Counted from the first letter of the stretch, positions 41,863 to 54,507 are shown. The stretch: 64,000 bases of DNA from JAGVPT01 sp964439265 (GCA_964439265.1 CAYTOA010000007.1:1-64000), one strand, 5' to 3'. The notes: a model not told the origin generated them from the sequence alone. Numbers and translations: made by a program.

Positions 41863-42390
41863 ATGGTCAAGAGTATCTGGAAAAAAATACTGCTTTGGGT
41901 CAACGCGTATCCGATCGTTTTCTCCGTCATGGGAATTTACGCCTACTATCTTTTCACGACGTTGAATTTTTTTAAAAAGTCAGAACTTGCCCATCTTTCC
42001 CTGTTCGATTTTGTCCTCCAGTATGATTCCCTTATCTGGATGTGGCTCGTGGTCTACGTGGTTTCACGGGCTCAAACGATGAAACAGAAATATGAGGCTA
42101 ATGATAGTGCAAGAAAAGAGATCCTTTCGGAGGTGGAAAAATCGTCGATCGCTTCAGCGGTTTTGCGCAATGTGATTGGTCTTCTTCAGGATTCAATAAA
42201 TAATCCGCTAGCCGTCATCGGTTCGACTATTGATGAAATACGCAAACGAACTGCTGCCGACCCGCACCTCAGCCGTCAATTCGATCAAATTGAGGCTTCG
42301 CTCCAGCGCATACACAATGCAATCAAGGATGTTCAGGTGCACGAATCGACAGAGCTGCTGGAGAAGCTGCACAAGCAGGTAATCCAGTAA
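41863..42390 (+). CDS. Histidine-kinase-like membrane protein lacking the phospho-histidine and ATPase domain
   Basis: From the ATG at 41863, with AGAGGG upstream, the product is 175 residues. It has two membrane segments (about 13-33 and 56-69), a linker helix, and a dimerisation-like helix. In sensor kinases the motif is HExxNPLAVI; here the matching stretch reads QDSINNPLAVIGSTIDEIRKR, with D110 where the histidine should be. The protein stops before any ATP-binding domain. It may be a membrane scaffold or an inactive partner of a true kinase. A receiver protein gene follows after 126 bases, so the pair may form an atypical signalling unit. Confidence 0.65.
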   Translation: MVKSIWKKILLWVNAYPIVFSVMGIYAYYLFTTLNFFKKSELAHLSLFDFVLQYDSLIWMWLVVYVVSRAQTMKQKYEANDSARKEILSEVEKSSIASAVLRNVIGLLQDSINNPLAVIGSTIDEIRKRTAADPHLSRQFDQIEASLQRIHNAIKDVQVHESTELLEKLHKQVIQ

Positions 42391-42516
42391 ACGATCAAAT
42401 GCACTGTTCTGTCATGGATGTTTTCTGAAACGGAGCGACGAAGGGATGGAATCAATTGGGACGATCCTTCAATCGTTGAGTTTTTTCCGAACGGGGACGG
42501 AGTAGAAAGAGACGCT

Positions 42517-42891
42517 ATGGAAAAAGAATTGATCCTGTTGGTCGAGGACGAGCCGATGCTTCTGGAATTACTGAAGTCGGTGTTCGAAGAAGACGGATTT
42601 CGCATCGTTACAGCTTCGGATGGAGAAAAGGCGATTGAAGTATTTCGGTCGATGAAAAATGAGATCAGCCTCGTGCTGACCGACATGGGATTGCCGATAA
42701 TAGGCGGTTGGGAATTGTTCGAAAAACTTCGCGTGATCGACCCGAGCATTAAGGTCATTCTCGCAAGCGGCTACGTCGACGTAGAGATGAGAGACGAAGC
42801 GCTAAGAAAAGGAGCAAAAGATTTTGTGCAAAAACCGTACGTCCCGGCGATAATTTTACAGCGGATACGTAGCATCCTCGATGCCGCTTAA
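42517..42891 (+). CDS. Single-domain response regulator
   Basis: The 124-residue receiver has all canonical residues: D11/E10 in LLVEDEP, phosphoacceptor D56 in VLTDMGLP, S84 in ILASGY and K106 in FVQKPY. The sequence is typical of receiver domains that accompany hybrid kinases (LPIIGGWELFEKLR, VDVEMRDEALRKGAKDFVQKPY). The start at 42517 was chosen over an upstream ATG at 42418, whose extra 33 residues look non-native. There is no output domain. It follows the histidine-less kinase-like gene. Confidence 0.88.
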   Translation: MEKELILLVEDEPMLLELLKSVFEEDGFRIVTASDGEKAIEVFRSMKNEISLVLTDMGLPIIGGWELFEKLRVIDPSIKVILASGYVDVEMRDEALRKGAKDFVQKPYVPAIILQRIRSILDAA

Positions 42892-43143
42892 TGCTGCTGC
42901 ACCTCTCAATCTCAGTTTAACAATCTCTTCTTTTTCTTCCTTTGAAAAATATCCTTCTTGGAGTTTAGCTTCCCACTTTTGAGAATCACCGCACCTTCCT
43001 TTCTACAATTGGTAATTATTGAATTTCATCGACTTTTTTCTTTGGCATTTGCACGGCAAAAAGTAGCACGATATTTGTATTTTTTGCACCAGAACAACAT
43101 CAATATTAGACACTTCACTACTGCAACAAAGGACAATAAAAAA

Positions 43144-46746
<3,603 letters not shown>

Positions 46747-46755
46747 ACGTTTCTA

Positions 46756-46781
46756 AAGGCGGGGTCACACGGTCCCGCCTT
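46756..46781 (+). terminator. Stem-loop terminator
   Basis: AAGGCGGG (46756-46763) pairs with CCCGCCTT (46774-46781), ten bases after the oxidoreductase stop. The T-run after it is weak. Confidence 0.6.
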
Positions 46782-46826
46782 CTAATTCTCGGTACATCAC
46801 CATGAAACAGCAAACGAGAGGAATCA

Positions 46827-47816
46827 ATGGATCTTTCCACGACATATCTCGGCTTTAAACTAAAAAACCCGGTCGTCCCCTCAGCGTCGCCGATGTCCCG
46901 GACGGTGGATGGCATCAAAGCAATGGAAGATTACGGCGCTTCTGCCGTCGTACTGTATTCTCTGTTTGAAGAACAGATCCGGCATGAAACGAACGAGCTC
47001 GACCATTTCCTTTCGTACGGCACGGAAAGTTATGCTGAAGCGATTTCGTATTTTCCGAAAAAGGAAGATTATTTTCTGGGCCCGGAGGAATACTTGAAAC
47101 ATATTCATAATGTGAAACGCTCTGTCGATATTCCTGTTATCGCAAGTTTGAACGGTTCGACGGTCGGCGGCTGGACAGATTACGCGAAAGAGATCCAGGA
47201 AGCCGGGGCCGACGCATTGGAATTGAATATTTATCACGTACCGACCGACCCGGAAAAATCGGGAACCTATGTTGAACAATTGTATCTTGAAATTCTCCAG
47301 GCCGTGAAAGCGAGAGTAACGATTCCTGTTGCTGTGAAGTTGTCGCCCTTTTTTAGTTCGATGGCGAATATGGCAAAACGTCTCGACGAACGGGGAGCGA
47401 ACGGATTAGTGCTTTTCAACCGCTTCTACCAGCCGGATATCAACCTCGAGGACCTCGAAGTTGAACCGAGCGTTGTGTTGAGCAGTTCCGATTCTGCGAG
47501 ATTGCCCCTTCGTTGGATCGCTATTCTGTATAAGACGGTTAAGGCCGACCTTGCTGCAACGACGGGCATTCATACGGGCGAAGATGTCATTAAGATGACG
47601 ATGGCCGGCGCGAACGTCACGATGGTCTGCTCTTCGCTGCTGCGCAACGGTCCGAAAAGAATCGGTGAGATACTCACGGGCGTTCAGAAATGGATGATCG
47701 AAAAAGACTATGAGTCTCTCGACCAGATGCGCGGAAGCATGAGCCATAAATCTGTTGCCAACCCGTCCGCGTTGGAAAGGGCTAATTATATGAAGGCGTT
47801 GAACAGCTATATGTAA
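46827..47816 (+). CDS. Dihydroorotate dehydrogenase-like flavoprotein
   Basis: The 329-residue protein is a TIM barrel of the dihydroorotate dehydrogenase family: TTYLGFKLKNPVVPSASP, IPVIASLNGSTVGGWTDYA, ADALELNIYHVPTD, IPVAVKLSPFF and TTGIHTGEDVIKMTMAGA. GAGAGGAAT precedes the ATG. Proteins of this subgroup are commonly found beside pyruvate:ferredoxin oxidoreductase genes and may not act on dihydroorotate; several positions of the canonical catalytic loop differ (SS/SMA here). Its position directly after the oxidoreductase gene suggests a role in ferredoxin-linked redox chemistry, an inference. Confidence 0.85.
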   Translation: MDLSTTYLGFKLKNPVVPSASPMSRTVDGIKAMEDYGASAVVLYSLFEEQIRHETNELDHFLSYGTESYAEAISYFPKKEDYFLGPEEYLKHIHNVKRSVDIPVIASLNGSTVGGWTDYAKEIQEAGADALELNIYHVPTDPEKSGTYVEQLYLEILQAVKARVTIPVAVKLSPFFSSMANMAKRLDERGANGLVLFNRFYQPDINLEDLEVEPSVVLSSSDSARLPLRWIAILYKTVKADLAATTGIHTGEDVIKMTMAGANVTMVCSSLLRNGPKRIGEILTGVQKWMIEKDYESLDQMRGSMSHKSVANPSALERANYMKALNSYM

Positions 47817-47828
47817 AACGTTTGAAAC

Positions 47829-47853
47829 GGCCGCCGCTCCATCACCGGCGGCC
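47829..47853 (+). terminator. Stem-loop terminator
   Basis: GGCCGCCG (47829-47836) pairs with CGGCGGCC (47846-47853) around a nine-base loop, 13 bases after the dihydroorotate dehydrogenase-like gene. Confidence 0.65.
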
Positions 47854-48037
47854 GCTCTCTTCTTGAAATCCTTCTTCTTCCCTCACGTGCGGATTATCAG
47901 TCCCGTTGATCTCTTTCGGAAAAGAAATCATTCCATCCAATGTTTTCAAAAAAGTGTACGGCCCATTCACGAATCACCGTACACATCGCAGAAATATCAC
48001 AAATTCTCTTGAACGGTATGGGGCATCCGGCGGCTAT

Positions 48038-48066
48038 TTGACTTTGCTCCAATTTCTTGGTAAATT
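48038..48066 (+). promoter_or_regulatory. Promoter of the GAPDH gene
   Basis: TTGACT (48038-48043), a 17-base spacer and TAAATT (48061-48066). The same stretch also approximates the Bacteroidota pattern TTTG...TAnnTTTG (TTTG at 48037-48040 and TAAATTTTG at 48061-48069, one base long). The 285 bases between the previous terminator and the gene hold nothing else recognised. Confidence 0.5.
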
Positions 48067-48138
48067 TTGATTGCAGTGTGATTTATAGCAGTATCCTGAT
48101 TATTCTACATCGATTATTATTACTTTTTGGAGGTTCTA

Positions 48139-49206
48139 ATGGCTGTTAAAGTAGGTATCAATGGATTCGGCAGAATAGGCAGACAGATCATCAATGTTAT
48201 GGCAGACAAAGGGTATCTCGGAAAAGAGATCGATGTGGTTGCCGTTGTTGATGTAAGCACGGACGCGCAATATTTCGCTTACCAATTGAAGTACGATTCG
48301 GTCCACGGACATTTCAGAGGAACGCTGAGCAGCGAGAAAAGCAGTCCGGCGGCGGAAGCGGACGATGTTCTTGTCGTGAACGGTCACAAGATCAAATGCG
48401 TCCTCGCGCAAAAAGATCCCTCCCAGCTTCCATGGAAAGATCTCGGTGTCGATATCGTTATCGAGTCGACCGGATTGTTCACCGATTCCGAAAAAGCGAA
48501 AGGGCATATCGCCGCAGGTGCGAAGCGGGTTCTCATTTCAGCACCGGCCAAGGGCGACGTGAAAACTCTCGTTATGGGAGTGAACGACAATGAATATGAT
48601 GCCGCAAAGCATCTTATTGTTTCAAACGCATCGTGCACGACGAACTGTCTTGCACCGGTGGTTCATGTTCTGTTGAAGGAAGGGATCGGCATCGAAACCG
48701 GTCTGATGACGACGATCCACTCTTACACTGCAACGCAAAAGACCGTTGACGGACCATCGAAGAAAGACTGGAGAGGCGGCCGCGCGGCAGCGATCAATAT
48801 CATTCCCTCATCGACGGGTGCGGCAAAGGCCGTGGGTGAAGTTCTTCCGGCAACAAAAGGAAAACTGACCGGCATGTCATTCCGCATTCCGACGGCGGAC
48901 GTTTCTGTCATCGACCTCACATTTCGTTCCACCAAGGATACATCGATACAGGAAATTGACCAGTTGATGAAGAAAGCGTCAGAGACGTACTTGAAGGGCA
49001 TCCTCGGATACTGCAATGAAGAAGTCGTTTCGACAGACTTTATTCATGATGACCGGTCCTCGATCTATGATTCACGCGCGACGCTTGAAAATAATTTGAA
49101 AGGCGAGAAGCGCTTCTTCAAAGTTGTATCCTGGTACGACAACGAATGGGGCTATTCAACCCGCGTTGTGGACCTGGTGAGAAAGATGGCGGGGATTGTA
49201 AAGTAA
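48139..49206 (+). CDS. gapA: Glyceraldehyde-3-phosphate dehydrogenase, type I
   Basis: From the ATG at 48139, with GGAGG upstream, the product is 355 residues. The NAD-binding start VKVGINGFGRIGRQ, the catalytic C166 in SNASCTTNCLAP, H194 in TIHSYTATQ, and WYDNEWGYSTRVVDL at the end are canonical. It interconverts glyceraldehyde-3-phosphate and 1,3-bisphosphoglycerate. It is slightly longer than the usual 330-340 residues owing to an insertion in the first 80 residues (around KSSPAAEADD). A strong terminator separates it from pgk, so the two glycolytic genes may be transcribed separately or by read-through. Confidence 0.97.
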   Translation: MAVKVGINGFGRIGRQIINVMADKGYLGKEIDVVAVVDVSTDAQYFAYQLKYDSVHGHFRGTLSSEKSSPAAEADDVLVVNGHKIKCVLAQKDPSQLPWKDLGVDIVIESTGLFTDSEKAKGHIAAGAKRVLISAPAKGDVKTLVMGVNDNEYDAAKHLIVSNASCTTNCLAPVVHVLLKEGIGIETGLMTTIHSYTATQKTVDGPSKKDWRGGRAAAINIIPSSTGAAKAVGEVLPATKGKLTGMSFRIPTADVSVIDLTFRSTKDTSIQEIDQLMKKASETYLKGILGYCNEEVVSTDFIHDDRSSIYDSRATLENNLKGEKRFFKVVSWYDNEWGYSTRVVDLVRKMAGIVK

Positions 49207-49227
49207 AAGAGTCGGCGACTACTGAAG

Positions 49228-49266
49228 AAGGGCTGAAGCTCGTAGCGCGAGTTCAGCCCTTTTGTT
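49228..49266 (+). terminator. Rho-independent terminator
   Basis: AAGGGCTGAA (49228-49237) pairs with TTCAGCCCTT (49252-49261) and the stem continues inward (GCTCG/CGAG); a T-rich run follows. Confidence 0.85.
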
Positions 49267-49339
49267 TCTTGTATTAATCCAACAGGAACCGTCTCGAACG
49301 TCTTCCTGCTCATCACTAAAACCACAGACGACTACGACC

Positions 49340-50539
49340 ATGAAAAAGCTTACGATCAATGATATCGATGTACACGGAAAGCGTGTTCTTGTAAGGGTGG
49401 ATTTTAACGTCCCCCTCGACGATAAACAAAACATCACCGACGACACCCGCATCGTTGAGTCACTCCCGACCATCAAAAAAATCCTCGCTTCCGGCGGAAA
49501 AGCGATCCTGATGAGCCATCTTGGCCGTCCGAAAGGGAAGCCAAAACCTGAATTCAGCCTCAAGCCGGTTGCGGCGCGACTGGAAAAACTTCTCGGCAAG
49601 AAGGTATTTTTTGCTTCGGATTGCATCGGCCAACCGGCTGAAGCAGCTGTTGCGGCGTTGAAGGAAGGCGATTGTTTGCTGCTCGAAAACCTGCGCTATC
49701 ATAACGAGGAAGAGGCGAATGACCCGGCATTCGCGAAAGCCCTTGCGAAGCTGGGCGATGTGTACGTCAACGACGCGTTCGGAAGCGCCCATCGTGCCCA
49801 TGCATCGACAGAAGGCGTAACGAAATTTATCTCCGTTTCAGTCGCTGGGATGTTGATGGAAAAGGAACTGCAGTATCTTGGCGCCGCGGTAGACAACCCC
49901 GTACGCCCGTTCACCGCAATTCTCGGCGGCGCAAAAATTTCTGGCAAGATCGACGTTATCCAGAATCTTCTGTCTAAAGTGGATACGTTGATCATCGGGG
50001 GCGGCATGGCTTACACATTTTACAAGGCTCAGGGGCTGGAGATCGGCAAATCGCTGCTCGAAGCGGATAAGGTCGAGCTGGCGGGACAGATCCTCGCGGA
50101 AGTAAAAAAGAAATCTGTGAACTTTCTGCTCCCGGTCGATTGCGTTGTGGCGAGTGATTTCAAAAACGACGCGGAGCGCAAAGTTGTCTTGAAGAACGCA
50201 ATTCCTGCAAGCTGGCAGGCACTCGACATCGGTCCCGCGACGGTCGAGCTCTTCACGAACGAAATTAAAAAATCGAAAACTGTCGTTTGGAACGGCCCGA
50301 TGGGCGTATTCGAATTCCCGAATTTTGCCGCCGGAACGAATGCCGTTGCGCGCGCGTTAGTAGAAGCAACGAAGAACGGAACGACGACGATCGTAGGCGG
50401 CGGGGATTCGGCAGCCGCGATCACGCAGGCAGGGATGTCAAAGGGTGTAACACATGTTTCGACCGGCGGCGGCGCTTCTCTCGAATTTCTTGAGGGCAAG
50501 GTACTTCCCGGGGTTGCTGCGCTGACAGACAAGAAATAG
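49340..50539 (+). CDS. pgk: Phosphoglycerate kinase
   Basis: The ATG at 49340 gives 399 residues, the standard length. Motifs are KRVLVRVDFNVPLD, MSHLGRPKG, LLLENLRYHNEEE, VNDAFGSAHRAHAS, ILGGAKISGKIDV, VVWNGPMGVFE and VGGGDSAAAITQAG. It transfers phosphate from 1,3-bisphosphoglycerate to ADP. It follows gapA, a common glycolytic gene order. A stem-loop follows the stop. Confidence 0.97.
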   Translation: MKKLTINDIDVHGKRVLVRVDFNVPLDDKQNITDDTRIVESLPTIKKILASGGKAILMSHLGRPKGKPKPEFSLKPVAARLEKLLGKKVFFASDCIGQPAEAAVAALKEGDCLLLENLRYHNEEEANDPAFAKALAKLGDVYVNDAFGSAHRAHASTEGVTKFISVSVAGMLMEKELQYLGAAVDNPVRPFTAILGGAKISGKIDVIQNLLSKVDTLIIGGGMAYTFYKAQGLEIGKSLLEADKVELAGQILAEVKKKSVNFLLPVDCVVASDFKNDAERKVVLKNAIPASWQALDIGPATVELFTNEIKKSKTVVWNGPMGVFEFPNFAAGTNAVARALVEATKNGTTTIVGGGDSAAAITQAGMSKGVTHVSTGGGASLEFLEGKVLPGVAALTDKK

Positions 50540-50548
50540 CACCTTTAA

Positions 50549-50583
50549 AAGCAATCCGATTGCTATAAACAATCGGATTGCTT
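50549..50583 (+). terminator. Stem-loop terminator
   Basis: AAGCAATCCGATT (50549-50561) and AATCGGATTGCTT (50571-50583) form a perfect 13-pair stem with a nine-base loop. The T-run is modest. Confidence 0.7.
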
Positions 50584-50638
50584 GATTTGCCTCTTAGGCC
50601 GCGGTCGTTTATATTGATAAAGGAGATCGAGATAAGAG

Positions 50639-51544
50639 ATGGCGTATAATCGAAACCAGTACAATAACTATTACCGCCCGAGCTTCTTCGGCGGATTCAG
50701 TTTTTTCCCCCCTGTCATCAAGGCATTGCTCCTTTCGAATATCGGAGTATTCCTCGCCACATTCTTCTTGGGAAATTTCCGAGTCGGCGAGTATTCGCTT
50801 TCTCTTCTTTTCACTGAATGGTTCGCTCTCCTCCCGCTGGGACAGGGATTTCAAATATGGCAATTGTTCACGTACCTGTTCATGCACGCGGGTTTCAGCC
50901 ACATCTTCTTCAATATGCTTGCCCTCTGGATGTTCGGAATGGAACTGGAGAATACGTGGGGATCGCGAAAATTCCTGACATACTATTTGGTGTGCGGCGT
51001 CGGGGCCGGATTGGCAAATCTCCTCGTTGCTCCGTTATTTACATCTGTGGGACCGACGATCGGGGCGTCGGGGGCGATTTACGGCGTGTTGCTGGCGTTC
51101 GGATTGATTTTCCCGGACAGATTGATTTTCGTTTACTTCTTTATTCCCCTTAAAGCGAAATATTTTGTGGTTCTTTATATGGTGATCGAATTTGTATCTG
51201 TGGGGAGTGCTGACGGCGTCGCTCACTTTGCCCATCTCGGCGGTGCGGTCGTCGGATTTATCTATCTTCTTGCAGACGGCTTCCGTTTTTCACGCACAAT
51301 AAGTTCGGGGCGCGCACGGAACGTTTTTGCGGGGTGGACTGCGCCCAAGCGTTCTAACGAGAACTACGACAACGTCACAGAAGCTCAGGTCTATGATATC
51401 AAAGACTATCAGCAAAAAGAGGAAGCTCAGGTGACCCAGCAGCGCATCGATGATATCCTCGACAAAATAAGTAAAGCAGGATACCAGAGCCTGAGCGATG
51501 AAGAGAAGAAAATGTTGTTCGAAGCGAGCAAAAAGTTAAACTAA
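50639..51544 (+). CDS. Rhomboid-family intramembrane serine protease
   Basis: The 301-residue protein has six membrane helices (about residues 25-230) and a charged cytoplasmic tail. The rhomboid dyad is S144 in IGASGAIYG and H199 in AHFAHLGGAVVG; the HAGFSHIFFNMLALWMFG segment of helix 2 is also typical. It would cleave membrane proteins within their transmembrane segments. The N-terminal 20 residues are rich in N and Y, with no evident motif. The C-terminal tail (SLSDEEKKMLFEASKKLN) is the short DUF6576-like motif often found at the ends of rhomboids in this bacterial group. ispG starts 16 bases after the stop. Confidence 0.93.
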   Translation: MAYNRNQYNNYYRPSFFGGFSFFPPVIKALLLSNIGVFLATFFLGNFRVGEYSLSLLFTEWFALLPLGQGFQIWQLFTYLFMHAGFSHIFFNMLALWMFGMELENTWGSRKFLTYYLVCGVGAGLANLLVAPLFTSVGPTIGASGAIYGVLLAFGLIFPDRLIFVYFFIPLKAKYFVVLYMVIEFVSVGSADGVAHFAHLGGAVVGFIYLLADGFRFSRTISSGRARNVFAGWTAPKRSNENYDNVTEAQVYDIKDYQQKEEAQVTQQRIDDILDKISKAGYQSLSDEEKKMLFEASKKLN

Positions 51545-51560
51545 TAGTCTTGAATCTTCT

Positions 51561-52691
51561 ATGGATACGTTATTGCCAATACTTGAACAGCCCCGGGCAG
51601 AAGAACCTCAGCACGTTCATTACAAAGTCGGTGTGCGGCGGAGAACCCGTCAGGTCAATATCGGCGGTGTGAAGGTGGGAGGAGGAGCGCCGATCTCCGT
51701 TCAGACTATGACGAAGACAAAGACTGACGACATTGCGGGGACCGTCGCACAGATCAGGGCCGCGGCGAATGAAGGCTGCGATATTGTGCGTGTGACGGTG
51801 AACGATAAAGAAGCCGCCGAGGCAATGGCGGAAATTGTCCGGCAATCGCCGATTCCCGTCGTTGCGGATATTCATTTCAATCATGTCTTCGCGTTGAAGG
51901 CGATCCAGGCGAATGTTGCGAAGGTACGGATCAATCCCGGAAATATCGGCTCAAAAGATCGGATCCGCGAAGTATTGACCGCGGCAAAAGATAAAGGAAT
52001 CCCGATTCGCATCGGCGTGAATTCGGGTTCGCTTGAAGAAGATATTCTCGAGAAACATGGATATCCGACCGCGGAAGCATTGTACGAAAGCGCCATGCGT
52101 CATGTCGGAATCTGCGATGAGTTTGATTTCCGTGACGTCATTATTTCCGTAAAATCCACCGACGTCCGGCTGATGATCGAAGCGTACCGTTTGGTCGCAG
52201 CCCGCACGGATATTCCCCTGCATCTTGGCGTTACCGAAGCGGGGCTCACCCGGGTTGGAACAATCAAATCCGCGGTCGGTATTGGGACCTTGCTCGCGGA
52301 AGGGATTGGCGACACCATACGCGTTTCACTTACCGATGAACCGGTGAAGGAAGTTGAAGTAGGAAAGGAGATCCTTTGCTCGCTGGGCCTTGCGTCGCGG
52401 AACATCGAACTCATCGCATGCCCGACGTGTGGCCGGATCGAAGTCGACCTCTTTAGCATTATGGCCCAGTTGGAAGAACGGCTGAAAGGCGTTAAAAAGC
52501 CCGTCAAGATCGCCGTGCTCGGCTGCGTGGTCAACGGACCCGGTGAGGCAAGCGAAGCGGACATCGGTATCGCAGCCGGGAAAGGCGTGGCCATTCTTTA
52601 CCGCAAAGGAGAGATGATAAAGCGAGTGAAAGAAAGCGAGATCGTGGATACGATCGTCGAAGAAGTGGCGAACTTTACGCCAAAAGTGTAA
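51561..52691 (+). CDS. ispG: 4-hydroxy-3-methylbut-2-enyl-diphosphate synthase (flavodoxin)
   Basis: The 376-residue protein is a full-length bacterial IspG. It has the TIM-barrel start (GGGAPISVQTMTKTKT, PVVADIHF, RINPGNIG) and the C-terminal cluster domain with the three 4Fe-4S cysteines in IACPTCGRIE and GCVVNGPGEA. It reduces MEcPP to HMBPP in the non-mevalonate isoprenoid pathway, using ferredoxin or flavodoxin electrons. It is of the single, compact type, lacking the large insertion seen in plants and some Bacteroidota, which is worth noting for lineage. Confidence 0.96.
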   Translation: MDTLLPILEQPRAEEPQHVHYKVGVRRRTRQVNIGGVKVGGGAPISVQTMTKTKTDDIAGTVAQIRAAANEGCDIVRVTVNDKEAAEAMAEIVRQSPIPVVADIHFNHVFALKAIQANVAKVRINPGNIGSKDRIREVLTAAKDKGIPIRIGVNSGSLEEDILEKHGYPTAEALYESAMRHVGICDEFDFRDVIISVKSTDVRLMIEAYRLVAARTDIPLHLGVTEAGLTRVGTIKSAVGIGTLLAEGIGDTIRVSLTDEPVKEVEVGKEILCSLGLASRNIELIACPTCGRIEVDLFSIMAQLEERLKGVKKPVKIAVLGCVVNGPGEASEADIGIAAGKGVAILYRKGEMIKRVKESEIVDTIVEEVANFTPKV

Positions 52692-52817
52692 GAAGAACAA
52701 ACACTGCGTCAAAGGATATTGCTGTTGTGACCTGCATGGGGAGTAATTCTGTTTGAGATCAAAATGGCGGGCTGATAAAAATCAGCAGCCGAAATTTTTG
52801 GGGAAGAATCTACTTCA

Positions 52818-53378
52818 TCACGACTTCAGTTTCAAAAATCTCCTTCCGAACACTCTGTCGGCTGCGACAAGCACGCCGACGCTCAATGCAATAATAAAAA
52901 CAGTTTTCCACAACTGCGCGCTGCCATCCTTTTCCAAAGATTGAACGATCGTCGATGTTCCGTTTGCGTACGATTGTATTCCTTTCTCGTATACTTCCGA
53001 TAACGGTGTCACGACGTTAGTGATTGACGTCGAACCATCGTCCGTTTGGCCGCTTGCTGCCGAAACCCTGGATATTGCGAGCCCGATAACGGCGAGCACC
53101 ACAATCATGGCCACAATACTTCCCAATTTGCCGAGAAGCCTCAAGAACAACGGATCGCGTCCGGGCGATACCACATTCACCATGACACGTGCGGCCAATC
53201 GATCCGGGGCCTTGATGAGCGGTTCGGATTTAATTAGGCGTCGCGTTGAATTTTCCAACTCAACACTTCGTCGGCAGCGGGCGCACTCTGCCAAATGTGA
53301 CGCTACATCAGCGGCCGGCCCTTTGCCAAGCCGGTTGTCAATAAATTCAAAAAGCACTGCAGTTGTTGGGTGGTTCAT
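52818..53378 (-). CDS. Anti-sigma factor with zinc-finger-like HC2 domain
   Basis: The start at 53378 overlaps the sigma factor stop in an ATGA arrangement, giving 186 residues. The N-terminal region has the anti-sigma zinc motif HLAECARCRRSVE (H-x3-C-x2-C). Two hydrophobic segments follow (about 85-110 and 155-172), so the protein spans the inner membrane. It should bind and hold back the sigma factor encoded by the upstream, co-translated gene, and release it on a signal outside or in the membrane. The signal is not evident. Confidence 0.87.
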   Translation of the reverse strand: MNHPTTAVLFEFIDNRLGKGPAADVASHLAECARCRRSVELENSTRRLIKSEPLIKAPDRLAARVMVNVVSPGRDPLFLRLLGKLGSIVAMIVVLAVIGLAISRVSAASGQTDDGSTSITNVVTPLSEVYEKGIQSYANGTSTIVQSLEKDGSAQLWKTVFIIALSVGVLVAADRVFGRRFLKLKS

Positions 53379-53959
53379 CGAGCAAACTCCTTGATCCCGA
53401 TTCGTCGAATGATGCAATCGCGTAGTATGGCGCGAGCCCGGAACAACCGTGCCTTCACGGTCCCTAACGGCGCTCCGGTGATCGTAACAATCTCTTCGTA
53501 GCTTAAGTCGTCGAGGTAAAACATTGTGGCGATACCGCTATACAGTGGAGGAAGTTCATTCAACGACTCAACGACCTGCTGCCTGAACTCTTCTCCCTCA
53601 ACGATAGAGTCCGGGATCTCGCTGAAATCCGGGATTTCATCATTGTGTCCTCCTTCGGTCTCTTCGGAAGATATCGATTGCAGCGGTTCTCCTCGTTTCG
53701 ATAACGTTGTCGAGCACACATTAAATAGGATCCGGTACAACCATGTCGAGAATTTCGATCGTCTCTCGAACTTCCCGAGCGCATTGAACGCCCTCACAAA
53801 TGCATCCTGAACAGCTTCCTCGGATTCTTCACGGTTCCTCAGCATGCGCATGGCAATCGTCATCGCTTTGTCCTTGTGCCGTTCCACAAGGTCGGCGAAT
53901 GAACGTGTGTTACCGCCAAGTACCCGGTTAATGATCTCCTGGTCCGAGAGCGATCCCAT
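53375..53959 (-). CDS. ECF-type RNA polymerase sigma factor
   Basis: The 194-residue protein has sigma region 2 (SFADLVERHKDKAMTIAMRML..EEAVQDAFVRAFNAL, FSTWLYRILFNVC) and region 4 (LPPLYSGIATMFYLDDLSYEEI, GTVKARLFRARAILRD). There is a linker rich in acidic residues between them. The anti-sigma factor gene overlaps its end. The gene diverges from the small membrane protein at 54117, whose promoter region may be a target. This is a standard sigma/anti-sigma pair with an adjacent candidate regulon member. Confidence 0.92.
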   Translation of the reverse strand: MGSLSDQEIINRVLGGNTRSFADLVERHKDKAMTIAMRMLRNREESEEAVQDAFVRAFNALGKFERRSKFSTWLYRILFNVCSTTLSKRGEPLQSISSEETEGGHNDEIPDFSEIPDSIVEGEEFRQQVVESLNELPPLYSGIATMFYLDDLSYEEIVTITGAPLGTVKARLFRARAILRDCIIRRIGIKEFAR

Positions 53960-54116
53960 CAGTATATGCGCACTGTGTGCATACTATCTTAGACTTCAAA
54001 TTCGCCCCCGGGGTTGCGCAAAAAATCTTTCCGTTTTACGCAACCTTGCATTCGAACTACAGGTCAAAGATAGCAAAGAGGTCAACGAAGGTCAATCAAC
54101 TAATAAGGAGGATGCC

Positions 54117-54470
54117 ATGCAAGAAGGACTTTTGGTTCCTATCACGATGTTCGTCTCTGTAGCAGTTGTTTCATGGAAACATATCGACAGCAGGCACAGA
54201 GAACGGACGGCAATTATCGAAAAAGGGCTGAACCCAACTGATTACATGCAGCTGTACAAGCACCAATCGTATGCGATATCCCCATTGTCGAACTTGAAAT
54301 GGGGCCTGGTGGCGATCTTTGCCGGATTGGGAACGCTCACTGCTGAGATTCTCACGAATTGGTACCATTATGCTGAAGGAGCGATTTTTCCGGGCGTGAT
54401 TCTCGTCTTCGGAGGAATAGGTTTGATCCTCTTCTATCTTGTCGCATCAAAGAAGATGAAGGATCTTTGA
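54117..54470 (+). CDS. DUF6249-like small membrane protein
   Basis: From the ATG at 54117, with AAGGAGG upstream, the product is 117 residues with three hydrophobic segments (about 5-19, 61-81, 91-110). RERTAIIEKGLNPTDYM between the first two and LKWGLVAIFAGLGTL after it match a small family of membrane proteins annotated DUF6249, often encoded next to sigma/anti-sigma pairs. Divergent orientation to the ECF sigma factor suggests it is controlled by that system. Its function is unknown. A terminator follows. Confidence 0.75.
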   Translation: MQEGLLVPITMFVSVAVVSWKHIDSRHRERTAIIEKGLNPTDYMQLYKHQSYAISPLSNLKWGLVAIFAGLGTLTAEILTNWYHYAEGAIFPGVILVFGGIGLILFYLVASKKMKDL

Positions 54471-54507
54471 TCACCTGTTTCACAATGAATTGAATTATCT
54501 CTCTGGG

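Noticed and set aside
40851..41930. A 359-codon reverse-strand frame
   Set aside because: It runs antisense to three forward genes with good ribosome sites and, in one case, a duplicated cysteine pattern. No domain was recognisable on the reverse strand.
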